Of a stretch of 64,000 bases of DNA, positions 23,395 to 35,368 are shown in pieces. The stretch is from Bufo bufo (Eukaryota; Chordata; Amphibia; Anura; Bufonidae). The position numbers were made by a program, and so were the translations under genes. Position 1 is the stretch's first letter; every line of letters begins with the position of its first letter. The stretch spans positions 214,836,624 to 214,900,623 of the forward strand of contig NC_053389.1 in NCBI RefSeq assembly GCF_905171765.1, written 5' to 3'. The notes below the pieces were generated by a model, which did not search any database, was not told where the DNA came from, and saw only the letters and a list, made by a program, of their open reading frames with translations.

Positions 23395-24104
23395 ATGACC
23401 ATTCCTCCCCTGAACCTTATAATGGCCTATAGTTCAGACAACCACACTGCCCCATAATGCCATTTACTGTACCATGAACTTACTCCATCCACCCCACTGC
23501 CCGCTGACTGCACGTAACCAGCCCCTCAGGTGACTTTCTATTTCTGGCAGAGCTCAGCACATTGCTGCTTCACTGTATGAAGATGTCACCGCAGCTGCAG
23601 GACTGCGATAGGCGATATGTGCCTGTAAATTACATTCTGGCCATTGCCCTTGCAGATCTGTCAATGGAAAACACACCAGCATTTTTATCAAGCTTTACCC
23701 ATCCACAGAAGGGCTTATGGAAGATCTTGTATTTACTAAGGGACTTTCCTACTTTTGTAAGGGAGCAATATTCAATTAGGGTTGGTCTGTGTATTATATT
23801 CTATAAATGTAGGATCACCATTATTGGTTTGTTTACAATAGCGCCTCTAGTGTCCAGAATGTGAGTTTTCATCATCCTTCTTGTAAGACATCTTTTTTCA
23901 CAGTTCAAACTCTGTCAAGAAATATTGCTTTGGGATGACTAATATTCTATTACACTATGCCTGATATGCTGGACTGTGACCAGCTGCTTAAATGGAGATC
24001 ATTTTTTTTCTGCGAGTTAAAACCAGAGAGTGACACATATCCTTTTATCTCATTTGATTGTATTTTTTATTGTAGTTCCTGAAAATGATTGATTATTCAG
24101 GCAG
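23395..24104. other. Intron 1 stretch, nothing recognised
   Basis: No exon or terminal repeat that I can support. Confidence 0.4.
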
Positions 24105-24655
24105 TTAAAGGAAATGTGTCACCAAAAATTGTACCTGCCAGATAAAACCAGATAGTAACACATCTCCTTTTTAGTTTCCTGAACATGATTATGGCGGCAG
24201 CCATTTTGCCTAAGCCGTTCTTAACAGCATTTAAAAAGCATTAAGAAAATTGCTTTACGGCAGCCCCATGGTCCATAGACACAATGGACAGGAGGGGACC
24301 TCATTGACTTCTATGAGAGAGTCTTCAAGACATGCTCTGTGACCTGTGCAGAGGTCATTGTACAAGAGAAGAATAGATAAGCTTTGACAATCACCTATTG
24401 TGAGTGGTAGATCCTGTCTTATCTATGCACAGAGGTGATATCATTACAGGCAGGATTAGGTAGCAGGTAAGTGCGGTAAAGTGATCTGTACAGACCAAAA
24501 AGGGGCGCATACAGTGCGAACTGCAGGTTTTTGTTTACATATAGATATTGACATGGGAAATTAAAATAACATCCTCAAAAATATAAAAAAATATGTTAAA
24601 CATAAAAACATGATTTCAAAAAATGTATAATTTTCTGATGACACATTCCCTTTAA
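24105..24655. mobile_element. TTAA-flanked MITE (AGGGAATGTGTCATC termini)
   Basis: TTAA at 24105-24108 and 24652-24655. Inward termini are aggaaatgtgtcaccaaaaa and (reverse) agggaatgtgtcatcagaaa. It shares its right-hand TTAA with the next element. A related fragment is at about 2960-3073. Confidence 0.75.
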
Positions 24656-25506
24656 CCCCTTCCCGACTTATGACGTATTAGAGCCTTTGGGTCTTTAAAG
24701 ATGGCGCCTGCTCCACACAGCAGACACCCTGGCCTAATGCCCGCAACCGGCGGTAATGCTGCTCACGGACTTTTAACCCCTCAGATGCCGTTGTCAAACA
24801 TGACCACAGCATCTAGAGGCGCAAACCTTCCTTAATAAAAAAATAAAAAAATCTAAATTAAAACTACCCCCCCCCCTTTCCCCAAAATGAAAATAAAAAT
24901 ACATAAAAAATTAACATTATGGGCAATGTCACGTGCGAAAACGCACATTCTGTTAAGATCTAAAAATATTTATCCCATAGGCAAACGGCAAAACGGAAAA
25001 AATAGCAAAATGGCCGATTTGCCGTGTTTTGGTCGCTTCACTTCCCACAAAAAATTTAATTAAAAGTGATCAAAAAGTTATATACATCCCAAAATGGTAT
25101 CAATGAAAAGTACAGATCGCCCGCAAAAGTTATAGGGGTCAGAATATGGTAATAAAAGTATTAAAACGTGAGGAAAACTATACATATATGGTATCACTCT
25201 AATTGTCCTGACCTGGAGAATGAAAGTAACAGATTCAGTTTTACCGCATAGTAAATGTCGTAAAGAAAACCCCCAAAACATAAAACTGTTGCGAAATTGC
25301 GTTTTTTTTCCAATTTCACCCCATTGGAAATTATAACATTGTATCCAATATTAAATAGTGGCATTAGAAAGTGAAACTTGTCCCACAAAAACAAGCCCTC
25401 ATTTGGCTATGTGAGCAGAAAATTAAACAAATTATGGCTCCAGAGAGGCAAGGAGTGGAAAACGAAAATGCAAAAATGAAAAAACATCCTGGGCTCCAAG
25501 GGTTAA
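24652..25506. mobile_element. TTAA-flanked element (CCCCTTCCCGAC / CTCCAAGGG ends)
   Basis: TTAA at 24652-24655 and 25503-25506. Inverted termini are short (CCCTT / AAGGG). The interior has gatcaaaaagttatatacatc and tggtatcactctaattgtcc, words typical of the same frog repeat group as the 54249-57911 element. Confidence 0.6.
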
Positions 25507-25890
25507 TGACATTTAGAGATAGGCTTTACAGCAGCCTCCATAGTCCATAGACCTAATGGACAGGAGAGAGCCTCATTGACTTTTAATGGACAGTTTTCCG
25601 TCAACAATCCTGAAAAAGAAGCGGTTGCAGCACTGGTGTTGCATGGCATCCCCTTTTCTGTTTTTTACTCCTGCACATCAGCGTTTGTGGCCACCAGGCT
25701 GTGCAGGAACCCTAAACGTGGCTCCATTCCCCTGAAGTCTTCAGTTCCCTTCACCGCTGGGTAGACAGGTGCTTTGATGTGCCGGGAGAAACACTTAGTG
25801 TTATGCTGCCTTCATTCTCAGGATCAGTAGAGGTCCAATAGGTCAGACCAATCGTAAAGTGAAGGCATATCCTAGCAACATGCCCACAGT
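25507..25890. other. Repeat remnant next to TTAA element
   Basis: 25515-25590 (tttacagcagcctccatagt ... cctcattgactttt) matches 24250-24320 of the upstream MITE, so this is another copy of that family. The remainder is not recognised. Confidence 0.4.
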
Positions 25891-26162
25891 CAGGGTGTAG
25901 CTAAAGGCTCTTAGGCCCTGATGCTTGGGCCTCCCTTCCCTCAGTGCTTTGTGGCAAGGGAAGCACATAGCCTACATGCTGACTGAGGCAAAAATTGAAA
26001 CAGCACCCCCATGCCAACTTCTTGACCTAACCCTTTCCCTCCATCCAGAGGTGTAACTTGATCAGCATGCACTTTCTATAATACCAGTGTCTTAGGCACC
26101 ACAAGGGTCATTAGGCCCAAGTAGTGACGGCTACCTCTGCACCCCCTATAGCTATGCCCCTA
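25891..26162. mobile_element. 272-bp hAT MITE with exact 8-bp TSD
   Basis: Perfect CCCACAGT duplications at 25883-25890 and 26163-26170. Termini cagggtgtagctaaa and (inward) taggggcatagctatag. No coding capacity. Confidence 0.85.
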
Positions 26163-27244
26163 CCCACAGTTTATGAGATTCGAATAACCCTTTAATATAC
26201 TTTGCAGTCATTTACACATGTAGTAATTGATTATTAATCTACAATGAAATAAATATCTTATTATGGTCTTGTGCTATCAAGGGTTGCGGTATCGGGTTGC
26301 CTGTGAGTAGCAGAGTTGAGCGGACACCTGGATGTTCGGGTTCGGCAGGTTCGGCCAAACTTGAAAAAAAAGTTCGGGTTCGGGACCCAAACTTGACCCG
26401 AACTTGACCCCAAACTTTTGGGCACTAAAGTCAATGGGGACCCGAACTTTTGGGCACTAAAATGGCTCTAAAATAGTCCTGGAAAGGGCTAGAGGGCTGC
26501 AAAAGGCATCAAAATGTGCTTAAGAGCATGGCAACTGTTCTGCAAACAAATGTGGATAGGGAAATGACTTAAAATAACATAAAATACAGAAAAATTAAAA
26601 ATAACAATCTGGATCTAGGAGTAGGAGGTTGAGGAGGCGGTGGATGGGTGGATGTGGCGGTGTAGGTTGACGTGGCGGTGTAGGTGGAAGCGGCGGTGAA
26701 GGAGGAATAGGTAGCCAACACTGATTTGTGTTATTTTTAATTTTTTAATTGGGGTATCCCCCAAAATATTGGGACATATAACAAAATAAAACAAAGAATA
26801 AGTGCACTTGAGTACAAGAATGGATGGTTGAGGCTGGTATAAATGTTTATTCTGCACAAGGTACGGACAAGTCCTGTGGGATCCATGCCTGGTTCATTTT
26901 AATAAACGTAAGCTTGTCCACATTGGCTGCGGCCTGTGATAATGCTCTCTGCCGTGCTAAACACACGTTCACACTATACACTGGCTGCAGGGCAGGTCAG
27001 CACCTCCAAGGCTGACAAAGCTTTTCCACATTTTGGCCATGCTAATCCTGCCTTCTCAGGTGCTGGCGGTGCCCCAGCTGCGTTGGCGACCTCTTCCTCC
27101 TCCTCTGCCTTCGCCTTGTGCTTCTACTGTGCCCCCGCTGTCAGGTGGGAATGCCATCATCAGCGTGCGCTTGTAGTCACTCATCTTCCGATCAGTAACA
27201 GATGTTTTCACTAAATTTAGTTCCCTGTCAGCAATGCAGAGCAG

Positions 27245-27640
27245 GGGTTCATTCACGGTAAAAGGGGGTTCATGTCACCCAGCAATACAACAGAGGATTT
27301 TGAGAGATTTAGGCTCCTGTCACCCAGGCACAGCAGGGGTTCATTCACGGCAAAAGGGGGTTCTTGTCACCCAGCAATACAACAGAGGATTTTGAGAGAT
27401 TTAGGCCCCTGTCACCCAGGCACAGCAGGGGTTCATTCACGGCAAAAGGGGGTTCATGTCACCCAGCAATACAACAGAGGATTTTGAGATATTTAGGCCC
27501 CTGTCACCCAGGCACAGCAGGGGTTCATTCACGGCAAAAGGGGGTTCATGTCACCCAGCAATACAACAGAGGATTTTGAGAGATTTAGGCCCCTGTCACC
27601 CAGGCACAGCAGGGGTTTGTATACGCCAAAAATGGTAAAA
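27245..27640. repeat. 92-bp tandem repeat, about 4 units
   Basis: The unit with gtcacccagcaatacaacag and ccaggcacagcaggggttca recurs exactly every 92 bp (27272, 27364, 27456). Adjacent units are nearly identical. This explains the three overlapping similar reading frames there. Confidence 0.9.
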
Positions 27641-28299
27641 TGTCACCCGACAATTGAAAATAGGATTTTTTTCAATTTAGGGCACTAAAATTGGGACTTT
27701 TTTTAATTAAAATGGCTCTAAAATAGTCCTTGAGGAGGCTAGAGGAATGTAAAAGGCAGTAAAATATGCTTAAGAGCATGGCAACTGCTCTGCAAACAAA
27801 TGTGGATAGGGAAATAACTTAAAATGAAATAAAATAACTAAAAATTACAAATTATTAATCTGCAACTCAGAGAAGGAGGTGGATATGGAGTCGGAGGTTG
27901 AGGAGGCGGTGAATGTGGTGTTGTAGGTGGAGGCAGCAATGGAGGAGGAGGAGGTAGCCAACAATGTTTTTTTTATTTATTATTGGGGTAGGTAGCCCCC
28001 AAAATATTGGGACAAATAAAAAAAAAGAAAACAAAAAATCATTGCACTTGACTTGAGTACAAGAATGTATGTTTGTAGTAGGTTCAGTAGGACGTGTAGC
28101 TGTGGCAGAACGGCCACGTCCTCTCCCTGCAACAGAGGCTCCACCAACACCACGACCATGACCGCGTCCCTTATTAGATGTTTTTCTCATAGTTAGCGTT
28201 TACAAAGCAAAGTAAAAAGTGGTTAAGTCTGTTAAAAATAATTAACCGCCAATAAAAACCCTGATGTAGGGTATTGCACTCAAATTTTTTTTAAAACTC

Positions 28300-29350
28300 T
28301 ATATGACAGCGGTGTTTGTGGCCTGAATGTGACACTCACTTATGCACGTCTTATCCCAGATGTGCAGTATATCAGAGGCTTTTTTCACCCCAGTATGCCA
28401 AAGCCGTATTTATGGCCTAAAAAGTGACAGTCACTTATGCACGTGTAATCCCAGATGTGCAATATATTAGAGGCTTTTTTCACCCCAGTAACCAAAAAGC
28501 CGTATTTCTGGCCTAAATGTGACAGTCACTTATGCTTGTCTAATCCCAGATGTGCAGTATATTAGAGTGTTTTTTCACCCTAACCAAAAAGCTGTATTTC
28601 TGTCCTAAATTTGACAGTCACTTATGCACGTGTAATCCCAGATGTGCAGTATATGAGAGGCTTTTTTCACCCCAGTATGCCAAAGCCGTATTTATGGCCT
28701 AAATGTGACAGTCACTTATGCACGTGTAATCCCAGATGTGCAATATATTAGAGGCTTTTTTCACCCCAGTAACCAAAAAGCCGTATTTCTGGCCTAAATG
28801 TGACAGTCACTTATGCTTGTCTAATCCCAGATGTGCAGTATATTAGAGGGTTTTTTCACCCTAACCAAAAAACTGTATTTCTGTCCTAAATTTGACAGTC
28901 ACTTATGCACGTGTAATCCCAGATGTGCAGTATATGAGAGGCTTTTTTCACCCCAGTATGCCAAAGCCGTATTTATGGCCTAAATGTGACAGTCACTTAT
29001 GCAAGTGTAATCCCAGATGTGCAATATATTAGAGGCTTTTTTCACCCCAGTAACCAAAAAGCCGTATTTCTGGCCTAAATGTGACAGTCACTTATGCTTG
29101 TCTAATCCCAGATGTGCAGTATATTAGAGGGTTTTTTCACCCTAACCAAAAAACTGTATTTCTGTCCTAAATGTGACAGTCACTTATGCACGTGTAATCC
29201 CAGATGTGCAATATATTAGAGGCTTTTTTCACCCCAGTAACCAAAAAGCCGTATTTCTGGCCTAAATGTGACAGTCAGTTATGCTTGTCTAATCCCAGAT
29301 GTGCAGTATATCAGAGGCTTTTTTCACCCCAGTATGCCAAAGCTGTATTT
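28300..29350. repeat. 94-bp tandem repeat with three-unit higher order
   Basis: The monomer with gacagtcacttatgcacgtg, taatcccagatgtgcagtat and aggcttttttcaccccagta is spaced 92-95 bp. Variants alternate so that the pattern (tatgagagg, then ttagagg + taaccaaaaagcc, then ttagagtg/ggtttttt) returns about every 281 bp, a higher-order unit of three monomers. Confidence 0.85.
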
Positions 29351-29995
29351 CTGGACTTGCAGACATGCAGATAGCCTGTGCTGGTGCACTGTCGTTGCAT
29401 AAAATGGCTGCCGATTATGTATTGATATTGACTAACTGAAGAAAAAAAAGTTTGTTTTCAGTAGTAGTTGGCTCAGGGCAGGCTTAAAAAAATTGTGCAC
29501 TGCACCCACAAAACACATTTGCTGTAGATCGCTGAGTACAAAAAACTGTTCTTGATAAGATTTCTCCCTGATCTCTCCCTCACAGCAGCTGCAGCCTCTC
29601 CCTACACTAATCCGAGCAGAGTGATGGGCGGTGCTACGTGACTCCAGCTTAAATAGAGGCTGGGTCACATGCTGCAGTTGGCCAATCACAGCCATGCCAA
29701 TAGTAGGCATGACTGTGATGGCCTTTTGGGGCAAGTAGTATGATGCTTGTTGATTGGCTGCTGTGCAGCCTTTCAAAAAGCGCCATAAAAATCGCCGAAC
29801 ACCGAACCCCAACCCGAACTTTTATGTATATGTTCGTGTTCGGGTCCGGGTGCCGAAAACCCTAAAGTTCGGTACGAACCCGAACTTTACAGTTCGGGTT
29901 CGCTCAACTCTAGTGAGTAGTGCTACTCTGCCAGTTTTCACATGATAATACTTACTTCCCCTGTATTCAAGCAGCACAGTATTATCATAGGCATT

Positions 29996-30719
29996 GGATA
30001 TGAGAGAAGTTTTGAAAAATTTGATTTGGCCAATTCGCTGAAGTTCATCAAGAAATTCGATTAGTTCCGAATGAATTCATCACAAATTGCAATAAATCAG
30101 GTATACCCCAGCCACTCTGCCTAGTCATATTATTCCCACTTGATGGCCCAATCTCAGTGTGAAGGCTTGGAAGTTAACCCTTTCTTGACCGCCGACAGTA
30201 AATTAAAAAATGGCGCCTGTCTTCCTGTGTGATGGTACCAGAGACGGTACACAGCATTTAGGTGGGAAAATCTTCCTCAAAGCAACAAAATGGAGACATT
30301 AACAACAGGGATCACAATAATCCCACGTGGATCCCTCCTATGAACCTAATGGTATTGCACTTTTAAAATGATTAGGGTTAAAACCAGATGCCGAACATGG
30401 TGGATGGATCAAACATGGCCGCTGGATTATTGCAGCAACGCTGTCCCTAGCGCATGAACTCTTGCCACGTCTCTCCCTATGCTCAGCTCACAGGACAATG
30501 GCGGAGACCATGCGGGATGAGGGTTTTATAGGGCTGTGACATCACAGGGGATGACTATCTGCAGATTGGCTGGCTGCACGGCATTATGGGTGGTCTCATG
30601 TTCCCGGGTTTCTTACTTTCGCTTTGTTACAAGGAAGGAATTTCGGCTTCATTGAGAATCAAAGTTTTCCTAAACTGTGGACCGAATTCGTCTTCGAATG
30701 CTTTGCTTCACTCAACACT
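29996..30719. mobile_element. hAT-like element, reverse relative of 9876-11060
   Basis: The left end gatatgagagaagttttg and the body match the reverse complement of 9876-11060, for example gtgacatcacaggggatgac and gcacggcattatgggtg. The right end is cttcactcaacactt. It lies 83 bp after the larger hAT. Target duplications are not convincing. Confidence 0.65.
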
Positions 30720-31226
30720 TGGAATGCCTCAGTACAACCAATTTAAGGAGAGAAAGGCCTTTAAGGCTGTATATTCACAGTGGATTGCATGCCACCAGCC
30801 CAGCAGATTCCACTACATAGGACATATTTTGTTACATCAGTTACACGGATATTATTCAGGGGGACAAATACTTCTCATGTGCCCACGGTGCGCTCTGATG
30901 TAATATCGCATTTTCTCTGCTAATAGCCCAGCTTGATATTCCAGTCAGATTTAATACTGCAGCAGGCACCCTCTTAGCCCGTCTAAAAGCTCCCCTGGCT
31001 GGTTCTTCACCGCTGTTTTATGGCTTCAACATTTAATCAGTATATGATTAATTCTCAGTAGTTACCATATAAAGTACAGGAATCAAAGTAAACCGTGAGA
31101 AGAAGAACTTGCAGCTTCTGCACCCCGCCATGCTTCCTATAGCATTACACACAGATATGAAGAGCTAGAGGCCACAAATAGTAAGGGGAGAGTCCTGTTA
31201 TAGTTTTTTATTTGGGCTTATGAGCC
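30720..31226. other. Intron 1 stretch, nothing recognised
   Basis: No exon or repeat boundary that I can support. Confidence 0.4.
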
Positions 31227-31645
31227 TTAAAGGGGAGCAGCTACCTTCCTGACGTGTCGGTTTTAGTAACTACTTACATTTCCCATGTAATAACAATTCT
31301 GGAGCAGCTATTTTATGACTCTGTGATGTGACATTCCTGTATTATTCCTGAAAGAAATTATGAATGAATTACTAGCAATTTTCAATAAAGGTCCAGATGG
31401 ATGTTACCAGTTGGTCTGCCACCACTATCCAGTCAGTGCTGCCAGTGTCAGACTGTGCAAGGACACACTCCCAACTGGTAACAACTATCTGGACATTCAT
31501 TGCAAACTGTCAGTAGTTCAGTCATGACTTCTAGCAGGAGTAATAAAGGAATGTCGCATCATAAAGTCATAAGAATAGATGCTCCAGAACTGTTATTACA
31601 TTGGGAATGCAAGCGGCGACAGAAGAGGTGACAGGTCCTCTTTAA
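31227..31645. mobile_element. TTAA-flanked element (AGRGGACCTGTCACC-type end)
   Basis: TTAA at 31227-31230 and 31642-31645. Termini aggggagcagctacc and (inward) agaggacctgtcacc are only loosely inverted. The interior shares attctggagcagct / agatgctccagaact in opposite orientation. Confidence 0.55.
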
Positions 31646-32293
31646 ATCTGTCACCAGGAAATTCACTGATAAACCAGACACAATGCCCAGTAGAGCTAGC
31701 TCATCTGAATATAATGATGTCTTTCACTTAGCGATCTGTTGCGTCATTCTGGAGAAAAAAATACTTATAAGGGCTCATTCAGACGCCCGTAGTGTTTTGT
31801 GGTCTGCAAATTGTGGATCCGCAAAACACGGATAACGACGATTGCGGACAAGAAAACGACAACTTGAAATGAATAGGTCTGCACCCATTCCGTAATATTG
31901 CGTATCGGATACAGACTCATTCATACGGTTCTCTGAATGAGCCCTAATCCATATGCAAATTAGCTTCTAAGTGCGCCAAGGAGCGGGCTCTGTGAACTCC
32001 TGCCCTCCCCTGCTTCCTCTGTCAACCCCTTCCTCTCTTTCTTGATTGATAGGGCCAGGTTTCTGAATAGTCATCTCATGTGGCCCTGTGAATCAAGAAG
32101 GAGAGGGAAGGGCTGGCAGAGCAAGCAGGAGGAGCGAGGGTGCTCAGAGAGTCTTGGCCCCGTCCTCAGTGCACTTAACTGATCACTTGCAATGGATCGT
32201 TAAGTGTAAGGTATCATGACATTTAGCTGAGCTATCCCTACAAGGCACTGTGTCTGGTTTATCAGTGAATTTTCTCGGGGCAGGCTCCCTATA
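31646..32293. mobile_element. TIR element containing a Harbinger-like MITE
   Basis: Arms ttcactgataaaccagacac (about 31661) and gtgtctggtttatcagtgaa (about 32248) are exact reverse complements. The 31771-31944 MITE sits inside, making this element the older of the two. Confidence 0.7.
31771..31944. mobile_element. 174-bp MITE with TAA target duplication
   Basis: Inverted termini gggctcattcaga / tctgaatgagccc are flanked on both sides by TAA (31768-31770 and 31945-31947), as expected for PIF/Harbinger-type integration. Confidence 0.75.
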
Positions 32294-32661
32294 AGTTATG
32301 CCTCTAACAGAACATACAGTATAATAATCAGCTGTTTCTTATGGCATCGCATGGTGACTGTCCATGCTTGCCTTCGGTGACACTGGCATATCTCCATCAG
32401 GTTCCCCCTCATTTCATTTCAGTAATCCCCCTCAATTTACACAGACAAAGCCCACAATTGATAAATGTCCCATATTATCTTTAGTGAAACCTTTCCAAAA
32501 GCTCCCCTCTTTAAAAAGACCACCCCAGCTCTGGCATGGATTTTCAGTTCCATCTATGAAAGGTACACTGGCCTCTGCTTTGAAGACTATTCTTCACTAC
32601 TACTTTGGATGGTTATTTCTAAGAGGTTCCATTGTGATTGAGCATCATATATCAAAGTAAT

Positions 32662-32921
32662 ATCCCCATTTGGACATTCATAGCATATTGACATTAAATG
32701 CATAAATGTCCAATAGGTACGGTTTCCACCTTTGGGACTATCTGCTATCTCAAGAAGCACTTCCATGAATGGAGAGCGAAGTGAATGGAGGGTACTCAGC
32801 ACATGCACGGTGTGGTCTCCACGGTGAAGCCCTGTTCTTGAGATAGGGATGGGTCCCAGAAGTGCGACTGACAACTATTGGACATATTCTATCAATATGC
32901 TATAAATGTCCATATGGGACA
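32662..32921. mobile_element. About 260-bp MITE (CCCATNTGGACATTNATAGCATA termini)
   Basis: Left cccatttggacattcatagc and right gctataaatgtccatatggg are inverted with few mismatches, extending through agcatattga. Confidence 0.7.
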
Positions 32922-33208
32922 AGACCTTTAAACCTTAGTTAGCCATTTAGCAACCAATCAAGGTCCATGGTTTTGGACCTGATATTTCTCAGCTCATTGT
33001 CTCCATAGCCAGGACCTACAATAGCACTTTGATTGTGGTCTGGACAGGAATGGTTTCCTTTGCTGCAAGCTTCTTGGGATGAGTTTAGAACATGGGTGAT
33101 TTGTAGAGGGGCAATACTGAAAAACATGGGAATGTATGGTCATAAACATGCTTCAAATGTTTAAATCTTTTCAAAAGACCTATGTTGTTCTGTATAAGAC
33201 TATATTAG

Positions 33209-33458
33209 TAGTGATGAGCGACAGGGGCAATATTCAAATTTGCGATATATTCGAGAATTTGCGAATTCGTGATCTCCAGGCATTATTTTCTTGATTATGA
33301 AAATTCGCTTAAAAATTTGCCTAAACTGTTATTTTTTAAAAGAAAATGAATATTTGCGATTACGAATATATTTTGCGATATTCTAAATATTCGCAAATTT
33401 TCGAAGTGCCGATATTCGCGATTAAAATTCGCAATTTGAATATTCGTGATCAACACTA
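33209..33458. mobile_element. 250-bp hAT MITE rich in AATTCG words
   Basis: Termini tagtgatgagcgac and (inward) tagtgttgatcacg. The flanking 8-mers tatattag and tttatcag match at 6 of 8. The interior is almost entirely built of attcgcgaat-like words. It ends only 142 bp before exon 2. Confidence 0.7.
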
Positions 33459-33600
33459 TTTATCAGTTCCTATTCACAATGAAGAACCAAGATATTGTAT
33501 TAAAATAAATGTTTTTTGGGTATTTTCCACGTTAAGCATTGATTTTATGCATTATTTGTACCGTTTAAAAAACATATTCTTCTCCTTAATCTTCTTGCAG

Positions 33601-33731
33601 ATGGCTCATCGCAGAGGGCCCCTCTTGCACCACCATACGCTGTGGTACTTATCTCTTGCTCTGGTCTACTAGCCTTCATCTTCCTGCTCCTTACCTGTCT
33701 CTGCTGCAAGAGAGGTGATGTTGGATTCAAG
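33601..33731 (+). CDS. LMTK3: LMTK3-like exon 2: transmembrane segment
   Basis: Acceptor cttcttgcag|at, donor ttcaag|gtgaga. With the one base carried from exon 1 it encodes residues 30-73. DGSSQR is followed by [20 protein letters not shown], then a leucine-rich run, then [12 protein letters not shown]. Residues 43-63 form the membrane span. The cysteine pair and basic residues just after it are the usual cytoplasmic border and possible palmitoylation sites (inference). By memory the exon is nearly identical to mammalian LMTK3, and it is clearly different from the AATK version of the same region. It lies 142 bp downstream of a hAT MITE, so the splice acceptor region is close to transposon DNA but intact. 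Confidence 0.93.
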
Positions 33732-35040
33732 GTGAGACTGGTTGCGAAGTAGCGAATTATGTTGAGACCTATATTGTTGTAGGAGCCAAGATACATACAG
33801 GGTGCAGATATTTGTAGGAGTTGCATTGTATACAACCTTTTATTTCCATATAAATTCCTCTTTATGCAGGCTATCCATATAATGATATAACCTTGTGATC
33901 ATTTCATGACCCCCCATGTCAGCTTTAGATGGGTTTTTTCTCCTAGACCTTTGGGGCCCACTATGGCTGGGCCTACCAGAGGATCCTCTTTTACTCTATT
34001 CGGCTAGTCTGACCCTGTCCCATGTTCTTCATGCACTGGTTTAGTGCTATGCCCCTTTTTGTCACATAAGGGCACCACCATGCCGGGAAAAGCTGTGAAG
34101 AGCTTTTCACAAAAGCTATTCACAAATCTTCGTCAACTAAATGTTGCTATCATGCCACCATGGACTTTATAGAAGTCCAGTCACTGCTGCTGAAATATCT
34201 GTTTTAGTAAGTACTTGTATTCTCCATGAAATAATTCTACAACATTTTTCCTGATAAATCTGTGTTGTGCCATTGCTCTGTTATTCATCTATATGTCCTA
34301 CACTGTCGGCGGTGATTGGACAGTGCCACAGTGCTTAGGGACACACCCCCAACTAGCAATTCCTGGGGGAATAGGGGAATGGCACAATGCATAGTTCCGA
34401 ATTATTATTTTATATAGAATACATGTATTTACCAAAACAGACATATGTATGTATGATGTAGAAGTTATAATGTTAAATTATTGCCTAACTAAACTAGACC
34501 TTTTTTTGTGATATAGCATACGTGGTGGTTTAAGGGGCCTGACATTTATGTTGAGCTACCAAAATAATTTCTGGGACTTTTTTTGTGACACATTGGGTTT
34601 ATTATTTATATTTTTAGAGAATTTTTTTTGTTTCCAATTTGCAAATTGATCACAAAATGTTAATATAGGTTCCTTATTTTGTGTCCATCCTTTTGATATA
34701 TAACAACAACACCTGCATGGAGTTTGTATGTTCTCCCTGTGTTTGCATGGCTTTCCTCCCATACCACAAAGACATACTGATAAAGACTTTAGATTGTGAG
34801 CTACATTGGGGACAGTGAGTGATGATAATGTCTGTAAAGTGCTGTGGAAAATAGCAGCGCTATATAAGTCTCACATAAACAGGGCGGTTATGGCACCAGT
34901 TTCTGTTGGCGTGGGCATTTATTTTTACATTTTTTAAATGTATTTTTTCTTTGCTTATTGTTTTATATATTTTTGCAATATGTGCCTCCAAAAAGGTCAT
35001 AAAACCATTGAAAAACATTTCGACTTTTTGTTATTTTGCT
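33732..35040. other. Intron 2, first part
   Basis: The region around 33940-34020 (ggggcccactatggctggg ... agtctgaccctg) also occurs near 51550-51720 and is an interspersed repeat. 34195-34470 is related to the 31227-31645 element. No exon seen. Confidence 0.45.
34712..34868 (+). mobile_element. SINE/L2-like 3' fragment
   Basis: The phrases catggagtttgtatgttctc, tttagattgtgagc and agcgctatataag in this order are those of a widespread vertebrate V-SINE/L2-related tail. Only this fragment is present, and neither a promoter head nor a target duplication was seen. Confidence 0.55.
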
Positions 35041-35215
35041 TGTATACAGCTCTGCCTGTGTAAAATGCCCCCATAGGGGCAGTTTTCCCCTGTAATTGGA
35101 GCTCCTTCACATGCCCCAGTCAAAGTGTAACTTTGACTGGGGCATGTGAAGGAGCTCCAATTACAGGGGAAAACTGCCCCTATGGGGGCATTTTACCCAG
35201 GCAGAGCTGTATACA
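35041..35215. repeat. Near-perfect 86-nt foldback with 3-nt loop
   Basis: 35041-35126 and 35130-35215 are reverse complements over 86 nt, with a single mismatch (the T/G opposite 35059 region, cctgtgtaaa versus cctgggtaaa). The loop is only three bases. Transcribed as part of intron 2 in either direction it would make a long uninterrupted double-stranded RNA stem. No terminal-repeat family was recognised. It could be a recent foldback MITE or a small-RNA source. Confidence 0.9.
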
Positions 35216-35368
35216 CAGTCATAGAGGGAAGGCTGTCAATCACTGATAGGACCGTCTTCTGGACTTCAAAGCCCAGAACGAGCAGCAATTTAAATGAAGA
35301 AATAACAGGTTTTACAGAATCTTTTCCCACAAAACCATTTATCAATCTGCTAAACTCCTGCTCTATAA

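Larger units (their letters stand above)
26311..29912. mobile_element. 3.6-kb non-autonomous hAT with exact 8-bp TSD
   Basis: Perfect GTGAGTAG duplications (26303-26310 and 29913-29920) flank inverted termini cagagttgagcggac and tagagttgagcgaac. Sub-terminal DNA on both sides is built of ttcgggttcgg words. The interior has a duplicated ~400-bp block (about 26450-26850 and 27700-28110, each with gcttaagagcatggcaact and a GGNGGN-rich purine tract) and two tandem arrays (27245-27640 and 28300-29350). No transposase was recognised on either strand. Confidence 0.88.

Noticed and set aside
27272..27638. Three overlapping similar + strand reading frames
   Set aside because: They are the same phrase read three times in a 92-bp tandem repeat (not a multiple of 3), so each begins again one unit later. 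No coding signal.
27245..29350. Regular repeats that could be mistaken for a CRISPR array
   Set aside because: Whole 92-94 bp monomers repeat without unique spacers, inside a hAT transposon of a vertebrate genome.
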